Both the position numbers and the translations under genes were made by a program. A model generated the notes under the pieces. The model was not told the DNA's origin and made no database searches. It saw only the letters and a program-made list of their open reading frames with translations. A stretch of DNA of 64,000 bases from an uncultured Duncaniella sp. Its GTDB lineage: Bacteria > Bacteroidota > Bacteroidia > Bacteroidales > Muribaculaceae. The stretch covers positions 93,360 to 157,359 of the forward strand of contig CAJUSW010000010.1 in assembly GCA_910589485.1 (NCBI GenBank). Reading direction: 5' to 3'. Of the stretch, positions 1 to 8,874 are shown piece after piece; positions within the stretch are counted from its first letter, which is position 1, and each line of letters begins with the position of its first letter.

Positions 1-2136
1 CTTCTGGAGGCTATAATACTTGTGGTTCTGGTTGTTTATTTCTTCTTGCAGAATCCCCGGTCAACTCTAATCCCAACCATAAGCATATTCGTTTCGCTGA
101 TTGGCACGTTTGCCATACTGTATCTTGCCGGGTTCAGCATCAATCTGCTTACTCTCTTTGCACTCGTGCTTGCAATAGGTACGATTGTAGATGACGCCAT
201 AATAGTGGTGGAGGCTGTGCAAGCCAAGTTTGACGAAGGATACAAATCGACTTATCGTGCCGCAGTCGATGCAATGGGTGGAGTGTCATCGGCCCTTGTG
301 ACTTCCACTCTTGTATTCATGGCTGTATTTGTGCCTGTCTCATTCATGGGTGGAACTTCAGGAGTGTTTTACACTCAATTCGGTATAACAATGGCCGTGG
401 CTGTTGGCATTTCTGCCGTCAATGCCCTAACTCTCTCCCCCGCTCTATGTGCATTGATGCTACGGCCAAACCAGGAAATCACGGATGGTGCAAAGCTCGA
501 ATTTTCCACTCGTTTCCGCCTGTCATTTGATGCCGGATTCAGAAGGATAGTACGTAAATATGTTTCCGGCGTGTTCTTCTTCATAAAACACAAATGGCTT
601 GGATGGTCGGTGCTTGCATGTGCATGTGCAGTTTTGATATGGCTTATGGGGACCACGAAAACAGGTCTCGTACCGAATGAAGATACCGGAGCCATGTTCA
701 TGAGTTTTGATTCTCCGGCCGGGAGTACACTTGCTGAGACGGAATCGATCATGCAACAGATTCAGGCTGAACTCAAAGAAATGCCTCAGATTGAGAATTT
801 CAATATGGTTGCGGGGTTCGGAATGGCATCCGGAAATGGCTCTTCCCACGGTATGTTCATCATCAAATTGAAGCCTTGGGACCAACGGACAGGCGATGAT
901 GATAGCGTAGATGCCATACGCAATGAAATCTACCGTCGCACGGCACATATCAAGAACGCACGACTGTTCATTTTTGCGCCCCCTATGATCCAAGGCTATG
1001 GATCAGGCAACAGTTTTGATGTCTATGTCCAGGATCGAGCAGGTAAAGGATATGATGAACTCAGCAAAGTGACAACCGATTTCCTCGAAGCGCTCAATAA
1101 GCGCGAAGAGATTGAAATGGCCCAAACTTCGTTCAGTTCCAACTTCCCCCAGTACACCATCGATGTTGACGAAGCACAGTGTCAACGAGCGGGGACAACA
1201 ACGGCCGAGGTGCTCAACGTGCTCTCAGGATATTTCGGCAGTATATATGCCTCTAACTTCAATCGATTTACAAAAATCTATCGTGTCATAGTACAGGCTC
1301 CTTACACTTACCGCGATGGCATGGATGCGCTCGATAACATATATATCAGGACAACCAAGGGCATGGCCCCCATAAGCCAGTTTGTAACGCTGACAAAAAG
1401 TTATGGTGCAGAGTCTCTTATGCGCTTTAATATGTTCTCAGCGATCAATGTACAAGGAATGCCTGCACAGGGCTACAGTTCAGGCGACGTGATCAATGCA
1501 ATCAATGAAGTGGCGGCTGAAACACTCCCTACCGGTTTCGGATTTGAGTTTTCAGGCATGACACGTGAGGAGCAACAGACAGGAAACAATCATACCACTG
1601 TAATAATATATGGTATATGCATACTGTTCATTTACCTAATATTGTGCGCGCTGTATGAAAGCCTGTTCATCCCGTTGGCAGTAATATTATCCGTCCCATT
1701 CGGCCTTATGGGCAGTTTCCTGTTTGCTAAATTATGGGGGATTGAGAACAATATATACCTTCAGACAGGATTAATCATGCTGATCGGACTGTTAGCTAAA
1801 ACCGCCATTCTGCTTACAGAATATGGTACAGAACGTAGAAAAGCCGGAATGACATTGACCCAGGCCGCTATTTCATCGGCATCAGTTCGTTTACGCCCCA
1901 TTCTTATGACTGCGCTCACTATGATTTTCGGGTTGCTTCCCCTTATGTTCGCTACAGGTGTGGGCGCAAACGGCAACACTTCGCTTGGTGTAGGTGTGGT
2001 AGGCGGTATGATCATCGGTACCATTGGCCTTTTATTTGTAACCCCAGCTTTTTTCATCACATTCCAATGGATTGAGGAAAAAGTAATGGGTCAACGAAAG
2101 AAAGAACGCGAAAACGAAAAAAAACTATTGAAATGA
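1..2136 (+). CDS. RND-family multidrug efflux permease, 5' end missing
   Basis: The reading frame is open from base 1 (LLEAIILVVLVVYFFLQNP), so the start lies outside the window; the GTG at 22 is internal. The product is the C-terminal two thirds of an AcrB/MexB-type (HAE1) proton-driven inner-membrane pump. Visible hallmarks are the TM4 proton-relay acidic pair in 'GTIVDDAIIVVEA', the second periplasmic porter domain, and the TM10 relay lysine in 'IGLLAKTAILLTEYG', followed by the final TM helices and a charged tail. Family members are about 1030-1060 residues, so roughly 330 residues are missing on the left. It overlaps the outer-membrane factor gene by 4 bp (ATGA), so the two are translationally coupled; the membrane-fusion protein gene is presumably just upstream of the window. 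Substrate cannot be predicted. Confidence 0.95.
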   Translation, partial: LLEAIILVVLVVYFFLQNPRSTLIPTISIFVSLIGTFAILYLAGFSINLLTLFALVLAIGTIVDDAIIVVEAVQAKFDEGYKSTYRAAVDAMGGVSSALVTSTLVFMAVFVPVSFMGGTSGVFYTQFGITMAVAVGISAVNALTLSPALCALMLRPNQEITDGAKLEFSTRFRLSFDAGFRRIVRKYVSGVFFFIKHKWLGWSVLACACAVLIWLMGTTKTGLVPNEDTGAMFMSFDSPAGSTLAETESIMQQIQAELKEMPQIENFNMVAGFGMASGNGSSHGMFIIKLKPWDQRTGDDDSVDAIRNEIYRRTAHIKNARLFIFAPPMIQGYGSGNSFDVYVQDRAGKGYDELSKVTTDFLEALNKREEIEMAQTSFSSNFPQYTIDVDEAQCQRAGTTTAEVLNVLSGYFGSIYASNFNRFTKIYRVIVQAPYTYRDGMDALDNIYIRTTKGMAPISQFVTLTKSYGAESLMRFNMFSAINVQGMPAQGYSSGDVINAINEVAAETLPTGFGFEFSGMTREEQQTGNNHTTVIIYGICILFIYLILCALYESLFIPLAVILSVPFGLMGSFLFAKLWGIENNIYLQTGLIMLIGLLAKTAILLTEYGTERRKAGMTLTQAAISSASVRLRPILMTALTMIFGLLPLMFATGVGANGNTSLGVGVVGGMIIGTIGLLFVTPAFFITFQWIEEKVMGQRKKERENEKKLLK

Positions 2137-3503
2137 AATTCATATCTTTATTCATATCATCCTCGCTCCTTCTCACAGGCTGCAATTTGTATAAGGGTTA
2201 TAGCCCGGCAGTTGGCATGACCGTAGATTCACACCACAGCAACTCTACAAATCTTAATCCCGACACGTTGCAATCACTCGGTTTTATGCCTTGGCGCGAG
2301 CTATTCACTGATCCATGTCTGCAATCACTTATTGAAAAAGGCCTGCAATCGAATACAAACCTTCAGATTGCAATGCTGAGAATTGATGAGGCCAAGGCCG
2401 GACTATCGGCCACAAAACTGGCCTTCTTCCCATCATTGACTTTATCACCTAATGGATCAATCATTTCGGTGGATGGCAGTAAAGCATCCAAGACATACGA
2501 AATCCCGTTGTCACTGAACTGGGAAATCGATTTGTTCGGAAAACTCCGAAATGCCAAGAAGGAGCAACAGATGCAGTTGCTGGGACAACAAGCTTATGCA
2601 GGAGTGGTTCAATCAGAATTAATTGCATCTATAGCGAACAGCTATTACGCCTTATTGATGCTTGATAATCAGATTGAAATAAGCAAGAGCACCATAGAGG
2701 TATGGCAAGAGCAGGTGCGCACCATGGAATTGCAACTTAAAGTCGGTGACATACGGGAAAATGCCCTAAGTCAAGCAAAAGCTAACCTTGAAGGCTTGCG
2801 ATCCACACTCAACACGCTTGTGCGTCAACAGCGAGAGATCGAAAACTCATTGTGCACTCTGATCGGAGTCTCGGCCTACAACATACCTCGTACTCCTCTG
2901 GAGCGACAATGCCTTCCAGAAAATATATCTGTCGGAATCCCACTGACTGTACTGTCTTGTCGGCCAGATGTAATCCAAGCAGAAATGGCATTGGCGTCGG
3001 CATATTATGCCACCAATCAGTCGAGAGCGGCATTTTATCCGTCCCTGACAATCGGAGGCTCAGCAGGATGGACAAATGCCTTGGGACAGGCGGTAACTAA
3101 TCCGGGAGGTTGGATTCTATCGGCATTGGGATCACTCACTCAACCGCTATTTCAGCGAGGGAAATTAATCTCCAATCTGAGAATATCAAAGGATGAAGAG
3201 CAGATTGCACTCCTTAACTATAAGCAGACGCTCCTCAATGCCGGGCAGGAAGTCAATGATGCTCTGTACGCGATAGAATCGTTTAGCAATGATTACGACT
3301 TTCATTACAAACAGTGTCAGGACCTTGAACGCACAATGAAAACCAATGAATTGTTATTCCAGACCAATAACGCCACATATCTCGAGTTATTGACCTCCCG
3401 GCAGAATCTTCTTAATTCAAGGTTAAACCTTACCTCTGACAAGGTGAATCAGCTACAGTCGGTGGTGAAACTTTATAAGGCATTAGGAGGAGGTACAAAA
3501 TAA
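2133..3503 (+). CDS. TolC-like outer-membrane efflux factor, NodT/OprM type lipoprotein
   Basis: A 456-residue outer-membrane channel partner of the upstream RND pump. The N-terminus (MKFISLFISSSLLLTGCNLY) is a lipoprotein signal with lipobox LTGC, Cys17. The rest shows the duplicated coiled-coil outer-membrane-efflux-protein layout: 'PWRELFTDPCLQSLIEKGL', long Gln/Ala-rich helices around residues 130-240, then the second repeat with 'RPDVIQAEMALASAYYATNQSRAAFYPSLTIGG', the signature typical of NodT-family factors. It starts inside the RND stop (ATGA), typical of mex-type operons. It is the last gene of that operon; the next gene is convergent. Length fits the family (450-490). Confidence 0.93.
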   Translation: MKFISLFISSSLLLTGCNLYKGYSPAVGMTVDSHHSNSTNLNPDTLQSLGFMPWRELFTDPCLQSLIEKGLQSNTNLQIAMLRIDEAKAGLSATKLAFFPSLTLSPNGSIISVDGSKASKTYEIPLSLNWEIDLFGKLRNAKKEQQMQLLGQQAYAGVVQSELIASIANSYYALLMLDNQIEISKSTIEVWQEQVRTMELQLKVGDIRENALSQAKANLEGLRSTLNTLVRQQREIENSLCTLIGVSAYNIPRTPLERQCLPENISVGIPLTVLSCRPDVIQAEMALASAYYATNQSRAAFYPSLTIGGSAGWTNALGQAVTNPGGWILSALGSLTQPLFQRGKLISNLRISKDEEQIALLNYKQTLLNAGQEVNDALYAIESFSNDYDFHYKQCQDLERTMKTNELLFQTNNATYLELLTSRQNLLNSRLNLTSDKVNQLQSVVKLYKALGGGTK

Positions 3504-3533
3504 TCGAATTATCGCAAGCATCCTGATTCTCTC

Positions 3534-4217
3534 TCATATGTAATCGGTTTTATATCTGATCCATAAGGTGCCGTTTCCAACAGCCTCAACACTTTCAAGC
3601 GAAAGCTTCACGGGCATACGGTCCATATTCGATATGCCATCGAAGAGAGCTGTCTGTCCCTTGCGCCCGTCAATACCGGGAGCGAGCAGAAGGCTTACCT
3701 CATCAATAAGTCCGGAGGCAAGGAAACCTCCATTGATGTGGCCACCACCGAGAACGGCCAAGCGCTCGACTCCGAAGTCCGAACACAATACTTCCATGGC
3801 CGCGGAAAGGTCAATGGATTCACGTCCGACACCGATATAAGATATTCCCTCGTTTCTGAGCATCTCAAGATATTCCTGCGATACCTGCTCACTTACAATG
3901 CAGACGAGGGGAACACCATCAATTTCTGCAGCTGGCCAGCATAAACGACCATGCGTGTCAACTGACACCATGTACTTGTCGGAATCGACAGCCTTATAAA
4001 CTGACCTCTCGCCTACAGAAGTGGGATCAGTTGCTATAAACGGCTCTTTACGTGCATTGTAATGTTCCATTGTGACACGGCCTTCAAGTTGGGTCGGGCA
4101 GTCGAGTTTATCAAGAGTCTCGTAATACTCATCGCCACTGATCTTGTCAACCATCGAGCAATCAATGCGTCCGTCGATTGATGCCACCATATGGCATACT
4201 ATATATGGTCTTTTCAT
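3534..4217 (-). CDS. RibD C-terminal-domain reductase (dihydrofolate reductase-like)
   Basis: A 227-residue cytosolic NADPH-dependent reductase-like protein. It begins with 'PYIVCHMVASIDGRID', the usual opening of the RibD C-terminal/DHFR-like fold, and carries 'LAVLGGGHINGGFLASGLIDEVSLLLAPGIDGR', the cofactor-binding Gly-rich loop and following strand of that family. The N-terminal deaminase domain of true RibD is absent, so it is unlikely to be the riboflavin biosynthesis enzyme; stand-alone versions of this fold reduce varied small molecules. It overlaps the upstream SDR gene by 4 bp (ATGA), so both form one operon read leftward. A paralogue with the same opening motif lies at 12298-13011. 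The substrate is unknown. Confidence 0.85.
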   Translation of the reverse strand: MKRPYIVCHMVASIDGRIDCSMVDKISGDEYYETLDKLDCPTQLEGRVTMEHYNARKEPFIATDPTSVGERSVYKAVDSDKYMVSVDTHGRLCWPAAEIDGVPLVCIVSEQVSQEYLEMLRNEGISYIGVGRESIDLSAAMEVLCSDFGVERLAVLGGGHINGGFLASGLIDEVSLLLAPGIDGRKGQTALFDGISNMDRMPVKLSLESVEAVGNGTLWIRYKTDYI

Positions 4218-5050
4218 TTTGCATTGGGTTTAAGCGATCCGTAAAAATATGAAGCGGTGGCGCCTCCATCGATCAGGAAGTCGGCTCCGGTAATGAAGGC
4301 TCCTTGTGGGCGCATCAGCAGTTCGGCTACATTCGCCACTTCATCGGCTGTTCCAGGGCGTCCGGCGGGACATTTGGCAAACATGTTTTTATAGAAGTCG
4401 CCACGCGGCCCGTTGAATTCGTCTATTGCGAGCGGAGTGACTATTATGCCGGGCGAGATAGAATTGATGCGAGCTCCACGCTCGCCCCACTTCACGGCTT
4501 CGGCCATCACACGCTTCACATTACAATGTTTCGCCATCTGGTAGGCATGGAGTGTATCATTTATGTTCTCCGGGTGGAGCATATCGAGTGAAAGCAGTTC
4601 CTCGGGCGGAGTCGTAGCAAGCATACGATCCTGTTCCGGAGTCAGAGCGGGCATACGGTGTCCGCTTTGGCTGGAGATAGTCACACCTGTGCCACCGGAT
4701 TTGATTACCTTGCCTACTTCTTCAAGAAGTACCGCTGTACCGTAGAGGTCAACCCGCAGGATCGTTTCTATCGATGCCTGACTTGGTGAAACTCCGGCAG
4801 CATTGACGAGCATAGAAATCTCACCATATTTCTGAGCCTCGGCGATCAATGATAGTATTGACTCGCGACTCGACAAATCCATATGGAACGGCACAGCGTC
4901 AAATCCGGCATTGTTCATCGTAGTGCATATAGCGTTGGCATTTTCCTCACTGCGATCTCCGACCACAATCTTCATGCCGTAACCCATGCGCCGGGCTATC
5001 GCCATACCAATCTGACCTGCGCCGGTCAGTATCATTACCTCTTTATTCAT
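4214..5050 (-). CDS. Short-chain dehydrogenase/reductase (SDR)
   Basis: A 278-residue Rossmann-fold NAD(P)-dependent oxidoreductase. The N-terminal glycine motif is TGAGQIG (residues 9-15), the structural 'NAAGVSP' follows, then the catalytic Ser in 'TISSQSGH' and the YxxxK pair in 'YQMAKHC', and the C-terminal 'ADFLIDGGATASY' typical of classical SDRs. It has no export signal and should be cytosolic. It is the first gene of a two-gene leftward operon with the RibD-like reductase. A promoter of Bacteroidota type (TAATTTTG, minus strand 5073-5080) stands about 25 bases before the ATG. The exact alcohol/ketone substrate cannot be read from sequence. Confidence 0.92.
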   Translation of the reverse strand: MNKEVMILTGAGQIGMAIARRMGYGMKIVVGDRSEENANAICTTMNNAGFDAVPFHMDLSSRESILSLIAEAQKYGEISMLVNAAGVSPSQASIETILRVDLYGTAVLLEEVGKVIKSGGTGVTISSQSGHRMPALTPEQDRMLATTPPEELLSLDMLHPENINDTLHAYQMAKHCNVKRVMAEAVKWGERGARINSISPGIIVTPLAIDEFNGPRGDFYKNMFAKCPAGRPGTADEVANVAELLMRPQGAFITGADFLIDGGATASYFYGSLKPNAK

Positions 5051-5072
5051 ACATATCTTGTGTTGGATGATG

Positions 5073-5080
5073 CAAAATTA
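5073..5080 (-). promoter_or_regulatory. -7 promoter element of the SDR operon
   Basis: TAATTTTG on the minus strand matches the Bacteroidota TAnnTTTG -7 consensus and lies 22 bases upstream of the SDR ATG. A clear -33 TTTG partner was not seen. Confidence 0.6.
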
Positions 5081-5363
5081 GCATCTTATAATGTAATCAC
5101 ACTAACCCCAAATACGGATTATACAACCAAAATTTCATTTCTGCTCCCCGGATATGTTCTGCTTCACTATCGTGCATTAACAACCGAAAACTACAAAACT
5201 TATACGCAGGCTCATCTTGCCGAAGCATGGGTACGATGACATGAAACGTATCGGCATGACATTCTCCAGGCTCGGTGCAAGCTAAGCTATCTCAGCGGAA
5301 GCATATGCTATTGTCCACTCCAAACTTGATGAGCACTTATAGGCATGATTCTCTTTTTTTGTA
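5081..5363. other. Intergenic region between divergent genes
   Basis: About 280 bases between the SDR promoter and the promoter of the acetyltransferase. The frame of the acetyltransferase stays open leftward to an ATG at 5275, but those 42 extra codons span a -7 promoter box and show no homology to the family, so I treat them as non-coding. I see no RNA gene or repeat here. Confidence 0.4.
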
Positions 5364-5371
5364 TATCTTTG
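5364..5371 (+). promoter_or_regulatory. -7 promoter element of the acetyltransferase gene
   Basis: TATCTTTG, a full TAnnTTTG match, 29 bases before the ATG at 5401. Its position inside the longer open frame is the main reason for choosing the downstream start. Confidence 0.6.
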
Positions 5372-5400
5372 CAAACGAAATCAAACATGCACCAACGATT

Positions 5401-5949
5401 ATGAATGAGATTGATAAGATGCGTAGCGGAGCCTTGGCCGATATGTCGGCACCGGAATTACATGCAAGCTTCGTCCATGCCAAGAAAATTCTTGCCGAGT
5501 TGCGAGGCATGAGCACATATGATGACGGATACCGAGAATTATTGGAGCAGCTTGTGCCAGATTTGCCATCAACATCTATAATATGTCCCCCGTTTCACTG
5601 CGATCATGGGCATGGTTTACGTATCGGGGAACATGTCTTTATAAATGCCAATTGTACTTTCCTTGATGGAGCCTACATCACAATCGGTGCACATACTTTG
5701 ATAGGTCCCGATGTAAAAATCTATACTCCCCACCACCCTCTCGACTATATTGCGCGCCGGGAAAGCAAGGAATATGCCTATCCTGTGACTATTGGCGAGG
5801 ATTGCTGGATAGGAGGCGGGGCGATCATATGTCCCGGAGTTACTATAGGTGACCGTTGTGTGATAGGAGCAGGAAGTGTTGTGACCAAAGATATCGAATC
5901 CGACTCTATGGCCGTGGGCAACCCGGCAAGAATCATCAGAAAACTATAA
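5401..5949 (+). CDS. Maltose/galactoside-type sugar O-acetyltransferase
   Basis: With the start at 5401 the protein is 182 residues, the usual length for Maa/LacA-type acetyltransferases. The N-terminal helical cap ('MNEIDKMRSGALADMSAPEL', a Mac-domain-like segment) is followed by left-handed beta-helix hexapeptide repeats ('VFINANCTFLDGAYITIGAHTLIGPDVKI'), the catalytic His in 'YTPHHPLDY', and 'IGEDCWIGGGAIICPGVTIGDRCVIGAGSVVTKDI' ending in 'GNPARIIRKL'. These enzymes move an acetyl group from acetyl-CoA to a sugar hydroxyl in the cytosol. The frame is open upstream to 5275 but a promoter box lies in that stretch. It is monocistronic and ends facing the flavodoxin gene, with a strong hairpin between them. 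A second family member is at 37337-37909. Confidence 0.88.
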   Translation: MNEIDKMRSGALADMSAPELHASFVHAKKILAELRGMSTYDDGYRELLEQLVPDLPSTSIICPPFHCDHGHGLRIGEHVFINANCTFLDGAYITIGAHTLIGPDVKIYTPHHPLDYIARRESKEYAYPVTIGEDCWIGGGAIICPGVTIGDRCVIGAGSVVTKDIESDSMAVGNPARIIRKL

Positions 5950-6083
5950 ATTCGCTCACTCGCTTGTCTATCAAATAAATACACATGGCTTCCCATAAAG
6001 AAAATCCATGCAGATAGAGGTATCGAGGAGAGTGTACAAAACTTTGTAGCCTATTAGAAGCGTATCGTAATAATAGGTATTAA

Positions 6084-6140
6084 CAAGAGTAAAGTCAGGC
6101 ACCGAGTATCACTACTTGATGCCTGACTTTACTCTTGGGG
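6084..6140. terminator. Bidirectional hairpin terminator
   Basis: A perfect 18-bp inverted repeat (6084-6101 and 6120-6137, CAAGAGTAAAGTCAGGCA and its complement) with an 18-base loop, placed between two convergent genes. It lacks a long T tract, but position and stem strength fit a shared terminator. Confidence 0.65.
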
Positions 6141-6194
6141 TTTGTTTGGTTGATTATTATATGTGCGGAACCCCGAAGGGCTCGGCGTAGCCAA

Positions 6195-6758
6195 TTATTT
6201 TTCTATCCATGCTTTGATTTGTTCGGCACTTGCGGGAAGTCTAAGGCCGGTGTGCCATTTGAGGGTGGGATAACCTTTCTGCAAAGTTGCATCAGCCTCC
6301 GACATTGGGCTTTCGTATGATGTGCAGAAGGGATATAGTTCTTTCCCTTTCAAATCCGTGGTATCAAGGAAGGTACGGATTACAGCCGGCTCCTCATGCC
6401 ACCAGATAGGGAAGCCGATAAAAACGGTGTCATATTGGCTAAAATCCACATCCAATGGCTTGATTGCGGGACGCAATGTCTGGTTCAGATGCTCCTGAGT
6501 GCATCGTGACTGTTCGTTTACCCAATCTACATCAGCCGCGGTATAGGGCTCCGCAGGAAGTAGCCGAACTATTGGCGAACCTGTCACTTCCGCCAATTTT
6601 TTAGCGGCAAGTTCTGTGTTACCTGAGTGGGTGAAATATACTATAATCGATTTCATATCCTTCTTTGTTTTTGTGGTAGGTTCGGTCGCTGAAAGGTTGA
6701 AACTAAACAACAGAGCGGCTATCGCCATGACCGAGTTTATTATGTATTTTATCTTCAT
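6195..6758 (-). CDS. Flavodoxin-family protein with signal peptide
   Basis: A 187-residue flavodoxin-fold protein. An N-terminal Sec-type signal (MKIKYIINSVMAIAALLFSF..., likely cleavage near Ala24) precedes the FMN phosphate loop 'YFTHSGNTELAAKKLAEVTG'; the later flavin-contact strand is 'TVFIGFPIWWHEEPAVIRTFLD', and 'YPFCTSYESPMSEAD' matches the third FMN loop of this small family. It follows the aldo/keto reductase gene by 22 bases on the same strand, so they are probably co-transcribed. An internal ATG (Met35) is preceded by AAGGAT, which could yield a cytosolic form lacking the signal. The family probably reduces quinone- or electrophile-like compounds, but no member here has a proven substrate. 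Confidence 0.88.
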   Translation of the reverse strand: MKIKYIINSVMAIAALLFSFNLSATEPTTKTKKDMKSIIVYFTHSGNTELAAKKLAEVTGSPIVRLLPAEPYTAADVDWVNEQSRCTQEHLNQTLRPAIKPLDVDFSQYDTVFIGFPIWWHEEPAVIRTFLDTTDLKGKELYPFCTSYESPMSEADATLQKGYPTLKWHTGLRLPASAEQIKAWIEK

Positions 6759-6780
6759 TTTCTTGATTGATTAGTTGTGA

Positions 6781-7620
6781 CTATCTCCAGCCCATGAACA
6801 TCTTGACAACCTCGGACGCATGGTGGTCGAAGAACAGGCTCTGTTTTGTATCAAGACCCGCGATAGCTGCCATGTCGTCCTGCGACAGCTCAAAGTCGAA
6901 TATATCGAGGTTCTGCTGCATACGCTCTACATGAACTGACTTCGGGATGATAATCACATCGCGCTGAATGAGCCAACGGAGGGCCACCTGTGCGACAGAT
7001 TTGCCATATTTCTTACCGATTGCCTCAAGCACCGGGTTGGTAAAGAAGTTGTTGCGTCCCTCAGCAAGAGGAGCCCACGCCATCATGTGGGTGCCAAACT
7101 CTTTCATGTATCCCTGAGCCTCAATCTGCTGGTCAAACACATGGGTTTCAACCTGATTGACCGCAGGAACAATCTCCACATTGCTTGCCAGGTCGATGAA
7201 ATGGTCGGGGTAGAAATTGCTTACACCGATTGCGCGAACCTTGCCCTCTTTGTATGCAGCTTCCAATGCTCTGTATGCACCGTAGCGGTCGCAGAAGGGC
7301 TGGTGGAGGAGCATAAGGTCGATGTAGTCTGTGCCGAGTTTGCGCAGGCTCTCATCTATGGAAGCCTTTGCTTTGTCGAAGCCATAGTTGGAGATCCAGA
7401 CCTTTGACACAAGGAACAGTTCATCACGGGCAATACCACTTTTCTTCACGGCCGCTCCAACGCCTTCCTCGTTATGATAGGCTTGTGCGGTGTCAATCAT
7501 ACGGTAGCCGACACTCAGAGCATCGGAAACACAACGCTCACACTCGGCCGGAGATACCTGATACACTCCGTAGCCAATCTGGGGCATTACAACCCCGTTA
7601 TTTAATGTTACTGTCTTCAT
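6781..7620 (-). CDS. Aldo/keto reductase, DkgA-like
   Basis: A 279-residue (beta/alpha)8 NADPH-dependent carbonyl reductase. The full catalytic tetrad is visible: Asp43 and Tyr48 in 'MIDTAQAYHNE', Lys73 in 'VSKVW', His106 in 'MLLHQPF'. The C-terminal cofactor segment 'VIIIPKSVHVERMQQNLDIFDFELSQDDMAAIAGLD' is the standard AKR motif, and overall it resembles the 2,5-diketo-D-gluconate/methylglyoxal reductase group. There is no signal peptide, so it is cytosolic. It is the first gene of a leftward pair with the exported flavodoxin at 6195. The promoter region carries one copy of the cluster motif (7675-7707). Small aldehydes are likely substrates by family resemblance. Confidence 0.93.
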   Translation of the reverse strand: MKTVTLNNGVVMPQIGYGVYQVSPAECERCVSDALSVGYRMIDTAQAYHNEEGVGAAVKKSGIARDELFLVSKVWISNYGFDKAKASIDESLRKLGTDYIDLMLLHQPFCDRYGAYRALEAAYKEGKVRAIGVSNFYPDHFIDLASNVEIVPAVNQVETHVFDQQIEAQGYMKEFGTHMMAWAPLAEGRNNFFTNPVLEAIGKKYGKSVAQVALRWLIQRDVIIIPKSVHVERMQQNLDIFDFELSQDDMAAIAGLDTKQSLFFDHHASEVVKMFMGWR

Positions 7621-7641
7621 ATCGTAGTTTTATTTGTTCTG

Positions 7642-7649
7642 CAAATTAA
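7642..7649 (-). promoter_or_regulatory. Probable -7 element for the AKR-flavodoxin operon
   Basis: TTAATTTG on the minus strand, one base off the TAnnTTTG consensus, 22 bases before the AKR start and 25 bases downstream of the motif at 7675-7707. Confidence 0.4.
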
Positions 7650-7674
7650 ACAAAACTCTGAAATCTTTGCTTAA

Positions 7675-7707
7675 TACAAACTTCGGTAAGTTATACCTAT
7701 TTTACCT
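7675..7707 (-). promoter_or_regulatory. Cluster operator motif, site 1
   Basis: On the minus strand this reads AGGTAAAATAGG-T-ATAACTTACCGAAGTTTGTA. The first 24 bases match site 7 (31211-31234) at 20 positions, and CTTACCGA-x-GTTTGTA is shared with site 5 (19234). It lies 55 bases before the AKR start, just past the stop of the upstream iron-ADH gene. Confidence 0.55.
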
Positions 7708-7709
7708 TA

Positions 7710-8864
7710 TCAGAGTTGCCCTTTCAAAATTTCAAAGATTTCATCACGGGTAAACTTCTTGCAGCAACCGGGGGTAAGCACACAGGTATCGGCTGAATCG
7801 CGTAACACCTTTTCATCAGTGATACCCATCTGACTCCAACGTGTAGGCATACCAATTTCCTGAATGAAATCTTCAAGAAGATCGATACCTGTGTTTGCCG
7901 CACGCAAATCGTCATTGTCGTGGATGCCCCATACCTCACGGGCCATTCGTGCCAGTTTCGGAGCACCTTCGGGCAGATAATGACGGTAGAGTGCTGGGTG
8001 TATCACTGCAAGACCCTGACCGTGGTTGCAGTCGGTGTAAGCACCAACTGCGTGTTCAATCATGTGGCATTGGAAGTCGGTTATCTTACCGAGTTTCAGC
8101 ATCCCGTTTTCAGCCATCGCTGAGTCCCACATCAACTCGCCACGGGCAAAGTCATCATCAGGATTTGCTATAAGTGTACGGATATTCTTAATCACGTTGC
8201 GCATTATCGCCTCGTTGATTTCATCAGATACATTCGTGGCGAACGGCTGCCCCATATAGGTTTCCATACAGTGACTCAGAGTGTCAAAAGCCCCGCTTAT
8301 TACCTGTTTCATCGGGAGAGTGAGAGTCAGGTCACTGTCAAGAACCGCAAAACGGTGGAAGGCTCCGAAAAGAGCTTGCTTGAGTTTCTTTTCCTCGTGG
8401 GTTATCACAGCTCCGTTGTTTTGTTCCGCACCGGTGCCGGATGCTGTAACGACAGCGCCGCATGGAACAAACTCGGTAGGTAAACGGTGTTCATTATAGA
8501 ACATACCCCAGACATCTTCGTCAGTCTTTGCCTGAGCAGAGATAATCTTGCAGCAGTCAATTACCGAACCGCCACCAACAGCGAGAATAAAATCAACGCC
8601 TTCCTTACGGACAAGTTCTGCACCTTCCTGAACTTTGGCGTAAGTCGGGTTTGGCATAATGCCACCGAAATCAACAACGGTTTTGCCTGCATTTTCAAGC
8701 CAACCGCGAATTTTGTCATACAGTCCGGTACGTTTCAGTGAGCCGCCACCATAGGCAAGCATGACAACACTGCCCATATCAGGCATTTCTTTTTTCAGTG
8801 CTTCTTCGGCACAGCCTTTCCCAAAATATTGCTTTACGGGATATTGATATGTGAATTTTTCCAT
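7710..8864 (-). CDS. Iron-containing alcohol dehydrogenase, YqhD/BdhA-like
   Basis: A 384-residue group III alcohol/aldehyde dehydrogenase. The NAD(P)-binding 'YGGGSLKRTGLYD' and 'LAVGGGSVIDCCKII' motifs are intact, as is 'TASGTGAEQN'. The metal ligands Asp194 and His198 ('FDTLSHCME'), His267 ('CHMIEH') and His281 ('NHGQGLAVIHP') fall at the same numbering as in E. coli YqhD. Such enzymes use NADPH to reduce short-chain and toxic aldehydes in the cytosol. It follows a BASS transporter gene (10-base gap) and a degenerate paralogue (9847-11058), so the three form a leftward operon. Confidence 0.94.
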   Translation of the reverse strand: MEKFTYQYPVKQYFGKGCAEEALKKEMPDMGSVVMLAYGGGSLKRTGLYDKIRGWLENAGKTVVDFGGIMPNPTYAKVQEGAELVRKEGVDFILAVGGGSVIDCCKIISAQAKTDEDVWGMFYNEHRLPTEFVPCGAVVTASGTGAEQNNGAVITHEEKKLKQALFGAFHRFAVLDSDLTLTLPMKQVISGAFDTLSHCMETYMGQPFATNVSDEINEAIMRNVIKNIRTLIANPDDDFARGELMWDSAMAENGMLKLGKITDFQCHMIEHAVGAYTDCNHGQGLAVIHPALYRHYLPEGAPKLARMAREVWGIHDNDDLRAANTGIDLLEDFIQEIGMPTRWSQMGITDEKVLRDSADTCVLTPGCCKKFTRDEIFEILKGQL

Positions 8865-8874
8865 TTAATATGAT

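Noticed and set aside
5050..5150. Cluster operator before the SDR operon
   Set aside because: AGTGTGATTAC near 5093 is only faintly like the motif and lacks the CCGAAAAA half.
5275..5400. Longer N-terminus for the acetyltransferase
   Set aside because: The added residues are not found in the family and the stretch contains a TATCTTTG promoter box.
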